Assembly: GCA_034401795.1 (NCBI GenBank)
Contig: CM067367.1
Coordinates: 52,216,384-52,280,383 of the forward strand
From: Chaetoderma sp. LZ-2023a
Lineage: Eukaryota > Mollusca > Caudofoveata > Chaetodermatida > Chaetodermatidae
Reading direction: 5' to 3'
DNA length: 64,000 nucleotides
Shown: positions 46,716-58,487 of the stretch, piece by piece
How the letters are laid out: each line of letters begins with the position of its first letter
Position numbering within the stretch: the first letter of the stretch is position 1
Program-made: the position numbers and the translations under genes
Notes under the pieces: generated by a model
Told to the model about the DNA's origin: nothing
Seen by the model: only the letters and a program-made list of their open reading frames with translations
The model's database searches: none

Positions 46716-46870
46716 GGTTTGATTCGCGCCTATCGAGTCCTTGATTCCAGGTCCCATTCACGCCCTTCTAGGCTGGGTTTATATCAATCTATTATTGGTA
46801 GCTTCACCCACTTTTAGTTTTACACTGTATGGTACCCATTTATACTCCTGGGTGGAGAGAGGCTCCCGGT
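46716..46870 (+). repeat. SINE-like repeat
   Basis: It has cgagtccttgattccaggtc, cattcacgcccttctaggctg, ctattattggta and tacccatttatactcctggg then tggagagaggc. It matches 50456-50600 in the same order, but the copy stops before the second half. Confidence 0.6.
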
Positions 46871-46884
46871 CAATTTACCTTTCC

Positions 46885-47275
46885 AGAGTATGCACCCATC
46901 GTATGACGTCATAATCATCTACGTGGTGTGTAGAATGACATCATAATGGATGACGTCATGAATGACGTCGATAAGTACGTCACGAACACATATTTGAAGA
47001 CGGTCTATGCGTTGTTGTACAAATTGTTTGCTTTTACTATTTAATAAATATTCTGTTGAATATTTTGAAACTAATTTGACTGGGCGCTGTTGCTGCCATA
47101 GGCAGCAACAGCACGCAGTCAAATTAGTTACAAAATATTCAACAGCTTCCCTGTATAGTTTTCAGGAAATTGATAGCTAGGGCTTTTGGGCATCGATCAA
47201 TCCCAACACGGCGAGGTTGTGGGTGGAGCTTAGCGATCGGCGGGGCATAGCTAAAATGGAAAGGTCCATTTAGAT
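46885..47275 (+). repeat. Foldback family A, near full-length copy
   Basis: It has perfect TGACGTCA sites near 46903 and 46948, the gttgtacaaattgtttgc block, a nearly perfect hairpin (47053-47143, loop ccataggcagc), gatcaatcccaacacgg and a ggcggggcatagctaaa end. Confidence 0.8.
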
Positions 47276-47514
47276 TCAGAATATTCAACAGAATGATTTC
47301 GTACATCATATCGTTTCCTATTTGATCATTCGGGTTGAAATGGTTAAGGGTTTAGCATATTCCACAGTTTAGAATAGACATATGTGAAAATAATGCAATT
47401 AAATTTATCTGGAAATTATGCGCCATAATACGAATCTGTACAAGTTTTTGACGCAAAATCCCAAAATTGTTTGAAACTTGTCAGGATTGTTGTACACCAC
47501 CAAAAGATATGCTT

Positions 47515-47800
47515 TTTGTATCCATCCATCCCATCCGTCGGCACGTCTGTCCGTTTATCACCGAAAATAGTGTCGCTTCAACACCTATTCCTTGAGAGAG
47601 AATTGCATGAAACTTGACAGGTTGATTGTATATACCACCCAAATATGCGCCTAACGTAGAATTCTTTTTACATCGGTAGATCCTCTACGTACGTACGTTC
47701 GTCCGTCAACCCCGGAAAGCTCGTCGCTGGAACTTCTACAGGTTGAGAGTGAATTGGCGGATACTTGACAGGATGTTTGTATACCACCCCAAAGAGTTAC
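47515..47800. repeat. 'Cgtccgt' dispersed repeat units, second block
   Basis: Two units with ttgagag(a/t)gaattg, acttgacaggatgtttgtat and accaccc, separated by cgtacgtacgttcgtccgtc. See 46015-46600. Confidence 0.5.
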
Positions 47801-47844
47801 CGAGACAAGATATTCGGAACGTATATAAGGGCGAAAACATACCC

Positions 47845-47858
47845 CCCCCCCACACACA

Positions 47859-47894
<36 letters not shown>

Positions 47895-47896
47895 TC
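47845..47896. repeat. (CACG)n microsatellite with poly-C start
   Basis: A run of nine or ten C, then cacacacacg and about nine cacg units. Confidence 0.9.
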
Positions 47897-49040
<1,144 letters not shown>

Positions 49041-49207
49041 AGAAAAAACGATGTAAACAGATTAAAAAAGAATAGGAAAGAAAAGAACAGCTCCTTCAAA
49101 CACTGTCATTGTCGGATAGCAGTTAGCCATTAATATAATAGGTTAAACAATACGAATAATTGAATTAACAGACCATATTCATGGTTATTCCAGACCGTCG
49201 TCATTTA

Positions 49208-49240
49208 CTCCCCCCCCCCCCCCCCCCCCCCCCCCCCGTT
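49208..49240. repeat. Poly-C tract
   Basis: About 29 consecutive C on the plus strand. Confidence 0.95.
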
Positions 49241-49664
49241 TACCCACCCCAACCCTTCCTCTCAACTCCCACCATGCTTTCACCAGGTCTTCTCTTCTCG
49301 TTTCTTACACGAAAAACGCATTCACGTACACACGCCCGAACGCACGCGCACGCATGCATATCTAGCCCGTATCAGCCCTGCTGCGACGTTACAATGATTA
49401 ACCAGCTGGTTAGGCCTATAGAGAGGGTTAGTAAAGCTATTTGTTTGTTCATATAGAAGTGAAATTATAACAATGTTCTGACTGATATATTCCGCCCAAT
49501 ACATACATGTCGAACTCTATAAATCAAAGAATTCCATTGAAGAAATTCAAGTAAAATACAACTGTTTTAATTAATGCTCAGTTATAGATCTCAAATTCGC
49601 ATGCGAATATAAGCAACCAAGTGTTTGAATTGTGTCCGTGTTCACCAATTGATGAATCTAGTCT
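49241..49664. other. No gene recognised
   Basis: Nothing recognised apart from a cacgcgcacgcatgc-like stretch. Confidence 0.4.
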
Positions 49665-49850
49665 CTCAGTCAATCATATGATGTCATAATCAACTACGTC
49701 ACATTTATGTCTTTGCTATTTAATAAACATTCTTTTTATCGAAATTGTGATTCAGAGAGTGCAGGGATATATTGACCCCAACACTGACAAAAAGTGGGTT
49801 CAGCTTAGCTAGAGATGGGCGTGGCATAGCTAAAACTAGATTTCTACATT
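49665..49850 (+). repeat. Foldback family A copy lacking the hairpin
   Basis: The block tcaatcatatgatgtcataa, then atgtctttgctatttaataa, runs directly into gattcagagagtgcaggg and an agagatgggcgtggcatagc end. The central hairpin is cleanly absent. Confidence 0.65.
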
Positions 49851-50455
49851 ATCTTCTAAGCTGTAAGACTGAATGTTGTCACGGTAATGCACTATAATTG
49901 TCATATTTGATGAGTGCCATTGGAAATATAGCTAGATTTCAAAGAGCAGGTTTACATGAAAATACTCGGGCCTTACCTATAAGCTCTCACCACAATCCAG
50001 ATGCATCTAGCTTATATAATTCAGCTTTGGACATCAAAGGGTACGTATAGTGCGCCACATACATGCGAGATTCTAGATTAAGCCACACGTAGGAAACATA
50101 ATGAAGGAGTAATGAAGCATAATACATGCAATGAAGCAAAACTGGCACATGAGATGCTACAGCGCGTTGAATAAGCGGCTTTGAAAGGGGACCTAATGGC
50201 AAACGCGAAGAAGACCACGGTTTTAGCCTATGATCATACACTCGAGGATGTGAGAATCAACACCATTGATGGAAACTCGCTAGACGTTGTTACAGAAGTC
50301 ATGCACATTGATAAACAATGCTGAAAAAGACATTAAGATCAGGAAAGCATTGGCCTGGAGTGTTTGCAACGGAATGCTAAAGATCTGGAAGATACCTCCC
50401 CACAGCAAATTGAAGATTCGATTCTTTGAAGTAACTAAGAACTAACTAACAAGGG
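49851..50455. other. No gene recognised
   Basis: Nothing recognised. The 84-codon minus frame has no family features. Confidence 0.4.
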
Positions 50456-50705
50456 ATTGGGTTGATTAGCTATATCAAGTCCCTAATTCCAGATCCCAAT
50501 CACGCCATATCAAGGCTGATTTTATTTCTGTCTATTATTGGTAAATTCCCTAGCCTTTACACTGGTACCCATTATCCCCTGTGTGGAGAGAGGCAAGGAG
50601 CGAAGGAGAATGCCCATGTTTCTAACAGCGGCGAGATAGTGCACGGCTCAGACGAGAACCGGGTTCTCTGGTTAAGTAGGCCTGAGTGCTATAGCCACTA
50701 GCATG
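50456..50705 (+). repeat. SINE-like repeat, longest copy
   Basis: The same 5' order as 46716-46870 is followed by gtgtggagagaggcaaggag, ggcgagatagtgcacggc, gagaaccgggttctct and gagtgctatagccactagca. The second half resembles the 'gaaccgggttctct...gtgctataaccactagg' ends of SINE/LINE repeats of many marine invertebrates. No A/B box pair could be assigned with confidence. Confidence 0.6.
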
Positions 50706-50986
50706 TCAACGCCATACTGAAGAGGCAGCCTTAAGCTTGTGCTTTGGATACCACCTATGGGAAACGCAGACCACTATTAACATAGGTCGATGTGCTGACG
50801 AGGGATACCAGCCTTGCCAGTACTGAGGAACTGAAGTGGTGCATGTTGATCCGTCATCAATGGCGACCCATCACTGCCTGGGACGTGCTTTCGACATAAG
50901 CAAGTAAGTAGAAGATCGGCGCTACGCACTTCTTAGTCGGTCGATTACAGTTGCCCGTTGTGTGTAGACCTTCCAACTACGTCACT

Positions 50987-51103
50987 TCACTGATACAGTG
51001 ATATCGTAACTGGGATGGTATTGGGCTAATACCGGGCCGTATTGCCCCGGTATTGGCCCAGTACCGGGCCCAGTAGCCTGCGTTATCAGGGTATAGCCCA
51101 CAT
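50987..51103 (-). repeat. Dispersed repeat D, second copy
   Basis: ggtattgggctaataccggg words then cctgcgttatcagggta, matching 1797-1893. ggtattggg and its complement make it partly self-complementary. Confidence 0.5.
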
Positions 51104-51195
51104 TAGCTATATAGCAATAGGCAGGATGAACAGCGCCTATTTGAGGACCTACTACTAATATTTTCACCATCTGATAGACATGTAGTTCCTTTATT

Positions 51196-51198
<3 letters not shown>

Positions 51199-51285
<87 letters not shown>
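51199..51285. repeat. (TA)n microsatellite
   Basis: About 43 uninterrupted TA units. Confidence 0.95.
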
Positions 51286-51288
<3 letters not shown>

Positions 51289-51417
51289 ATGAGTACTGGT
51301 TACTGGTCAATTAAAAGTATTGCGCACCGTTTTATGACTCTAGTACACTTGTGTGTTATCATTATTCTGACCCGACCCGACTGGTTCATTGTTTATTGCG
51401 TGCCTGCTCCAGCAAAA

Positions 51418-51995
51418 AGGGGTGTAGCTTAGCTAGAAATAGGCGTGGCATACCTAGAAATGGATCTCTCTATTGAAATTGTCATGAGCAAATTGAGCAT
51501 TACATGGCTAATACCACTTGGTAATGTGTGGCCCACACAATATGGACCACTTGTATTAAGAAACCACCCATATTTATAGGTCACATATTTTAACAAGGCC
51601 AATCATAGATTGTTGCCCTGAATACAATGTACTCGTCCTCTGACGGAGGGAGGATAATTAATACCACTTGCTAATGGGCATTTTCATGTTGTCTATCCAT
51701 CATATTACGTCATATGATATCATGATCAACGTATAGGATGACGTCATAATCATGACGTCATGACTGACTCAATTTAGTCCGTCTTAAATGCTTAATAGTC
51801 CGGCACGTTGTACGAATTGTATGTCTTTGCTATTTACAAAACATGCTGGTGAATATTTTGAAACTAATTTGACTGGACGGTTACTGCCACAAGCAGCAAC
51901 AGCACCCAGTCAAATTGGTTTCAAAATAGTCAACACCTTACCTGTATAGTTTTTTGGAAATTGATAGTCAAGAAGCTCAGAGATCCATCGATATT
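51418..51995 (+). repeat. Local segmental duplication, copy 1 (with foldback family A)
   Basis: It comprises the family A end gtgtagcttagctagaaata, a spacer of about 230 bp (actcgtcctctgacg, ataccacttgctaatgggc), then a family A copy with two perfect TGACGTCA sites near 51739 and 51754 and a hairpin at 51845-51935. The whole block, including the spacer, reappears at 54193-54810. Confidence 0.8.
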
Positions 51996-52309
51996 AATGT
52001 ATTAATATACCATCCGGATTCAGTGACCGATTGACTAACGTTTGGCCTATGGAAGTCATTTCAAGCAACCGCCACCAAGATGTGACGTACTTGGGCACAA
52101 TTGTGTGTTTTTCTAACAAAGTCCTTTACAATGTTTAACACCGAAACTTCAATATCTCAGATAAAGACAACTATACGAATATCTTTTTAATACTTTGACT
52201 GGTAGCCCACCCCACCCTACCCACCTACCTGTTGCTATCATAGACCTGTATTAAGTTTTGCAACGACAACGACTGCCCATGTAATCCTATCATCTTCTCT
52301 TAATGTATT
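51996..52309. other. No gene recognised
   Basis: Nothing recognised. Confidence 0.4.
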
Positions 52310-52546
52310 TTAACCCTTTCGTGAGGAGGCCGCCAAAACCGGCCTCTACAGTGATCTTGAGGATGTTAATTTGCAGGTCAAGAGATCGTTTTTGAAAATT
52401 CACCACTGAAATGACTGGCTCGATAATTGAGCCAGTCATTCCAATGGTAACTCTTCAAAACAGTCGTCTATTGGCCTGCAAATAGGCACTCAATAACCAC
52501 ATTTTTTTTTAATATTCTTGACTCAATTTAGGTAATACAGGGTTAA
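52310..52546. repeat. Foldback family B, full copy
   Basis: It runs from ttaaccctttcgtgag to acagggttaa with arms centred on tggctcgataattgagccag. Confidence 0.8.
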
Positions 52547-52786
52547 TAAATTATGAGGACGACGATGATGTACCATATCTGTTTAACCTTTCCCGTATTG
52601 TATTACAGTATGATTCACATTTGTTACGTTCGAGATAGGGTAAAAATTACAGACTTGTTACAGACATTCTTGAGGCGTACTATGTGTGTGGTAAATTTCA
52701 AAAGAAAAACATGCATAATAATATTGTAGAGGGCGAAAAAGTAGACAGAGTTCGCTAACAATAATGGATCCATCTAAAAATAAAGG

Positions 52787-52985
52787 CTTGGCTTCTTCGA
52801 AACTACACCTCTAATGTAATGACCGGTCATCTTCTTACGTTATCACAACGACTAGACTGTTACACAGACTCAACTTCGGATACGATACAGACCGGGACTC
52901 AGTCTATCTCCGTATCAGACTGTAAAAGCAACACTGTGGATCGTGAAATCGCTACGTCAATGGCTACTCAATAGGCCCCTACATA
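52787..52985 (+). repeat. Dispersed repeat F, second copy
   Basis: In frame it reads LLRNYTSNVMTGHLLTLSQR then DCYTDSTSDTIQTGTQSISV. It matches the minus-strand frame at 21690-21885 without length changes. Confidence 0.6.
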
Positions 52986-53229
52986 CGAGATACATTTCTC
53001 GATCTAGTATCGAAAGAGAACTCGCGGGATACGAATGAATAATGGATGTGTGATTATCAGTGGTATCCTTTTGTTTTTAATCCATCCGTGGGAATAAATC
53101 TATGTAGGGCCAATACAATTATGTAGCAGTATTGATAGACTACCAATGTTCCAAATTTCCAGTCAAAACTGCTGTTAATAATATTGTAGCAGATTGTTGA
53201 ATACAGAAATCAACCGAAAGTGTAGGCCT

Positions 53230-54069
53230 ATGCATGTGCTAAGTTAAGAACGTCTACAGGAAATTCGGACACAGAATTTCAACCATATAGTTAGATAGGT
53301 ATATCAATACGCTAGTGAAGTAATGGATTGAGGTTAAACAATTTTTTACCATGAAGTAATTTCGTAGTGCACAATTTCATACCGAAAATTTGCTAAATCT
53401 CCATTGATTCACAGTTTTCAGTGCCCTATTGTCTGTAGTATGTTTAGCCCCATAATTTCACCTACATAGACTTGTGCCTTAATATACTAGGTATATTCCG
53501 AATCTAACAAATTCTAGATGAAATAATCTTATTAGGCAAAAATTGGCTTAAATGTTGGGGTTTTCGTGCTTATCGGTGGCCTACTGTCTGTATGTGATAT
53601 GGTCGGCTCTAGAACTTCGCTCACATAGCGGTAGAGGGATTTGAATACGATAGTTATATTGGGAATTTAAAAAAATTCGATCGTGAAGTAATTTCGTAGT
53701 ATACGATTTCATCACGTAAATTCGTTTCAATTTTGGCAGATCTGCGGGTGTTCAATGCCCTACTATTACCTGTCTGCAATAGGTTTGGCCACATAATTTC
53801 ACCGATATGGTTAGATACCGATATTTTTTTATATATGGATGTATATAACTCAATATTCGCCGTATGGCCCCATTATAATATGGTTGGTTCACGTTCACCA
53901 TATTCAGATAGGTGTCGGTATGTCCTGGCATATTGCTCATAATGGGTTCGGCCCCACAACGTCACCCATATGTTTAGATAGGTATAGGCATACGCTTACG
54001 GAGTAGTGAGATTTAAAACTATCTACCATGAAACAATTTCGGCTCAAATTTAGGCCGATTCATGGTTTT
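53230..54069 (+). repeat. Degenerate tandem array of about 170-bp units, part 1
   Basis: Recurring order: gccctattgtctgtagtatg, 'ttcggccccataatttcacc', 'atatggttagataggtatat', 'gaatacgctagt', 'accatgaagtaatttcgtag', 'cgatttcat', 'aattttggcagat...ggttttcagt'. The gccctactgtctg word recurs at about 53423, 53578, 53754 and near 53925, a spacing of roughly 155-175 bp. Units are only about 60-75% alike by eye, so the array is old. Confidence 0.8.
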
Positions 54070-54245
54070 TGTTGCACCCAGTCAAATTAGTTTCAAAATA
54101 GTCATCAGCTTACCTGTATAGTTACCTTGAAATTGGAAGTCTGGGAATTCATTATTCAGCGTATATATAGACATCGATTCCAACACGCAAAAAGGGGTGG
54201 AGCTTAGCTAGAAATAGGCTTGGCATACCTAGAAATGGATCCCTC
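54070..54245 (+). repeat. Foldback family A, right half
   Basis: It has the right hairpin arm cacccagtcaaattagtttc, then gacatcgattccaacacg and the gcttagctagaaataggc end. It interrupts the degenerate array. Its last part overlaps the start of the duplicated block. Confidence 0.7.
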
Positions 54246-54880
54246 TATTGAAATTGGCATGAGCAAATTGAACATTACAGGGCTAATACCACTTGTTAAT
54301 GCGTGGTCCACATAATATGGACCACTTGTATTAAGAGAGCACCCGTATTTATAGGTCCCATATTTTAACAAGGGCAATCATAGATTGTAGACCCTTGCCA
54401 TCCCGAACGGACATATACCCGAGTACAATACACTCATCCTCTGACGTAGCGAGGGTAATTAATACCACTTGCTAATGGGCCTTTTCAGGTTGTCTATCCA
54501 TCATATTACGTCATATGACGTCGTAATTAATTAAGTGACACGTAGGATAACGTCATAATAATGACGCCATGACTGACTCGATTTAGTCTATCTTAAATGC
54601 TTAATAATCTAACACGTTGTACGAATTGTATGTTTTTGTTATTTAATAAAAATGCTGTTGAATATTTTGAAAGGAATTTGATTGGCCGCTGTTGCTGCCA
54701 TAGGCAGCATCAGGACCCAGTCAATTTGGTGTCAACATATTCCACGGTTTACTTGTATAGTTTTCTTGAAATTTATCATCTAGTAGTTCAGAAATCCATC
54801 GTTCCAACTCGAGAGTGGTATGGGTGGAGTTTAGCTAGAGACGGGCTGGGCATAGCTAAACTGGAAAGGTTCATTGTATT
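54193..54880 (+). repeat. Local segmental duplication, copy 2 (with foldback family A)
   Basis: Second copy of 51418-51995 in the same orientation and order, with a small extra segment near 54395-54420 (catcccgaacggacatatac). The family A part (54480-54880) has altered CRE-type sites and a hairpin at 54652-54745, and continues to the gggctgggcatagctaaa end lost from copy 1. Confidence 0.8.
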
Positions 54881-56060
54881 AATAAACTACCAACGTTTTC
54901 AGTGCCCTATTGTCTGTAGTGTGTTCAGCCCCATAATTTACCCCACATAGACTTGAGCTTTAATAAGCTAGTTATATTCTGAATCTACCAAATTCTAGAT
55001 GAAGTAATTTCAATGCCCAAAATTTAGCTTAAATGATGGTGTATTCGTGGTTTTCGGTGCCCTACTTTCCGTAATATGGTCGGTTCCAGAACTTCGCTCA
55101 CATAGACGTATAGGAGTTTGAATATGCTAGTTACATTGGGAATTTAAAAGAATTCGAACGTGAAGTATTTTCGTAGTCTGCGATTTCATCGCATAAATTT
55201 GTTCTCATGTTGGCAGATCTGTGGTTTTCAATACCCTACCGTCTGCAATATGTGTGGCTACATAATTTCACCCATATGGTTAGATAGGAATATGAATACG
55301 CTAATGAATCTTGAGATTTCTACCACGTAGTAATTTCGTAATATTCAATTTAGTAGCCACGGACAGTTGGACAAATTCCAACAATTTACTATATTCAGTA
55401 TTAGAGTCTCAGTTCTCGGTTTGTAATCATTTTTTTTTTTACAAAAAGCTGTATATAACTGAATATGTACTATTTCACGATTCTACCATCAAGTAATTTG
55501 GTAATATGTAGTTACATAATCGCCATATAGCCCCATTGTAATATGGTTGGTTCACATTCACCACATTCAGATAGGTGTCGATATGTTCACCCTCAGAATT
55601 TCATCCACAAATACTTATAGGAAATATGCTAGTTGTGTTCCGAATTAAAAAAAATTCTACAGGAACGTAATTTCATAGTACACAATTCCATACCGAAAAT
55701 TGGCGCAAATTCTGTCAGCTCAACGATTTTCTGTACCACACTGTTTACAATAGGTTCGACCCCAGAAGTTCACCCATATGGTTAGATACGTATATGAATA
55801 CGCTAATAAAGTATCAAAGGTTTAAAAAATGTTTACTATACAGTAATTTCGTCATATGCAATTTAGTAGTGGCACACCATTGTCAAATTCCAATAATGTA
55901 CTATATTCGGTACCAGAATATCTCTACATGCCGTGTAGCCAGTTTTCGAACATAAGGCCATGTAGAACTCACTATGTTCTCGTGCTGTGCGAAATATTGT
56001 AATAATTCTACCACCAAATATTTATTATAGTAATGTGAAAATATTTCTACATATCCAATA
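54881..56060 (+). repeat. Degenerate tandem array of about 170-bp units, part 2
   Basis: It resumes with cagtgccctattgtctgtag at 54898 and repeats the same order of blocks to about 56060 (ttcgctcacatagacgtata at 55093; cccatatggttagataggaa at 55268; gtatatgaatacgctaataa at 55790). Confidence 0.8.
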
Positions 56061-57339
56061 TTATTAGCCGCGTGTACTGGTAGAACCTGACTTATCAGGC
56101 TAATACCCTAACATTTGCACATATGGTCAACAAGATCGTCATCATTGCAACGGTTGAGGCCGATTTTGGCCTTTTTGTCGAGCAAAAATATTTGATTTAA
56201 TAGTTTATCACTGTTTCCAGTAAAGATATGATAGCTAAATGAAACAGATCACGATGTCGTGGCTGTTTCCCACTTGGTCTTCAGTCAGAATGTTTTCTAC
56301 TATATCATTTTCGTTGGAGAAAACTAGGTTCACGGTATTGGTTCTATCCTGGCCACTTAACTTTGTTGAAAAGGTTATCTGTCGGTACAGATCGGGGTCC
56401 TGTATTGCATCAAAACTGTGTGCAGTTCACTAGCATTGCAGTGTATATTTCACCAATATATTTCCGGGTAATAAGCTCTTCATGTATGTTTAAGAAGGTA
56501 TCAAGATTTAGGTTTAAAATATTCTTTACAGTTTTTCATTAATATGTTTGAATGAGTGTCAGGGTCTGTACTGCTTCTTGCGCTGATTTTCTACTGACTG
56601 GGTTGCCAGTTCTGTTGATTTCTTTATCTATGCAAGTTGTTGATACATAATGACCCAAATTTGATCTGTTACGCTCTGTTGATGCAGTAGTGCAATTTTC
56701 TCATCACTGGCTGCTCTTAATTTTGTCTGTTCCTCTCTCTGTTAAGGTGTTTGGCCTGGAGAAAAAGGATGGATGGAAAAATTGTTGGACTGACCAAAAA
56801 TATAAGCCGCTTTTCCTAGCCCATAGCTAATACTGCACATATCTTTCTGCAAGAAATATGCCTTCTTTTGTGTTTATTGTCCGCGTATATTTTTGTCATA
56901 AGTGGCTTCTATGCCTTTATATAACTTCATTTTTTCATGAAACAGTTGAGTTTATTCTCAGAATTATAATAACCTCCGGGCACGCTATTTACCATTGATG
57001 CCTTGCATCAATATGTGTACTTGTATGCTAAAAGCATTCGTGTAAGCCTAAGGCTATGCAGTTTCTGCGCGTTCTCGTACAACAGGTCATAAATAATGAT
57101 TAATCTTAATGCGCGGTCGTTCTATAATTAACTGTAAGGTCTACGTACGTTACACACGTATTACGATAGATAAATTACAAACGTATTATTGCGGATGATC
57201 ATAATGCCATATACGCTGCCTGGAGGGAGGGATGCTCTCTGTATCCACAGCCACACATACACTGACCGGTAACCATTACGTTTATACAGACTTGTTAGTG
57301 TCTGCAATTAACCCGCTCACGGGCAAATCCCTGCAAAAA
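56061..57339. other. No gene recognised
   Basis: It reads like ordinary intergenic sequence. The 64- and 67-codon frames have no family features. Confidence 0.4.
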
Positions 57340-57820
57340 GTAAATTTTTTACAATATAAAACTTATTCTGTTGAATATTTTGAAATTAATTTCACTGTAA
57401 CTCGTTGCTGCCTAAATAAGTTAAAATTAATTTGACTGGACGTCGTTCCTGCTTTCGCAGCAACGGCTTCCATTCAAATTAATTTCAAAATATTGAACAG
57501 TTTTGCTGTATGATTGTTTTGAAAATGGGAAATAGGGAATTCATCGCCAATCAGATGCGACCCACTCTTTATGGGGATCCTATCGGCCACTCAAGTATCT
57601 GACGTCATAATCAAATACGTCACGTTTTACCTGACGTCAGAATCAAAATGCCATATGCCCATCAGGAAAATAGAAAAGCATGTTTTGACAGTGTATTGCA
57701 TGTTTATTAAATCCTAAACTCTTACGTCATTCTGCTTTCGATGTCAGTTAAGCAATTTCACTTATTTGATTATGACGTCTGTTATTTGAGTGACAGATCG
57801 GATTCCTCAATTACTGCCAT
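57340..57820 (+). repeat. Foldback family A, rearranged copy
   Basis: A hairpin (57365-57505) contains a doubled left arm. It is followed by a segment with two perfect TGACGTCA sites near 57600 and 57635, then tgattatgacgtctgttat and gagtgacagatcggattc. The CRE-bearing part lies to the right of the hairpin. Confidence 0.6.
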
Positions 57821-57954
57821 CAGAGATCGCAAACTCTCATCTGACCCAGACATAGAGCCACCTACCGACCACGCAGCGATCACACACTAAACGGATGTCG
57901 CAAGACATGATATACAGTCGTACGCTTGAAAATGCCACAAGGACAAAGTAGGTT

Positions 57955-58215
57955 GAAAATTATCACAAGTCAAATTAGTTTCAAACTATTCAACAGTCAT
58001 TAAACTGCAAATTTATCAATGACATACAATTCGTCCGTTTGAAAATATCACTAGGAGAAAGTAAATCGATCAATTTCCGCAGTCTAATTAGTTTCAATTC
58101 AGACTCAAATATTCAACAGTCATTAAGCTGCAGAATTTATTTACAATACAATTCGTACACCTGAAAATTGTACTAGGAGAAAGTAAACAGTCAAACTAGT
58201 TTCAAAATATTCAAC
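57955..58215 (+). repeat. Three lone right arms of the family A hairpin
   Basis: gtcaaattagtttcaaacta (57968), gtctaattagtttcaattca (58080) and gtcaaactagtttcaaaata (58187) each end in attcaacag/attcaaca. They alternate with gaaaat(t/a)...actaggagaaagta(a), giving three imperfect tandem units of about 110 bp. Confidence 0.6.
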
Positions 58216-58265
58216 ATTGAATTGAGCATTATTGCCGGTTGATCAGGGGAGGGGTTGGGAGTCTT

Positions 58266-58280
58266 TGGGGGGGGGGGGTT
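58266..58280. repeat. Short poly-G tract
   Basis: An uninterrupted run of about twelve G. Confidence 0.8.
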
Positions 58281-58394
58281 GTGGCGATTACTATTCATAT
58301 GTGGGCTGGTGGCTTGTTAAAGGTAAATTATCAATGTACTTTAAATAAAAAATTATTACTAAACTTATGTATTAATTATTGTATGGTTTTTCCA

Positions 58395-58398
<4 letters not shown>

Positions 58399-58484
<86 letters not shown>
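58399..58484. repeat. (TA)n microsatellite at the Tc1 insertion site
   Basis: About 43 TA units run directly into the left end of the Tc1 element. A shorter (TA)n continues after its right end (60142-60160), so the element sits inside one microsatellite. Confidence 0.9.

Positions 58485-58487
<3 letters not shown>

Noticed and set aside
50456-50705. tRNA gene
   Set aside because: The gagaaccgggttctct block resembles a TpsiC arm, but no cloverleaf or anticodon arm could be drawn. It fits a SINE-like repeat better.
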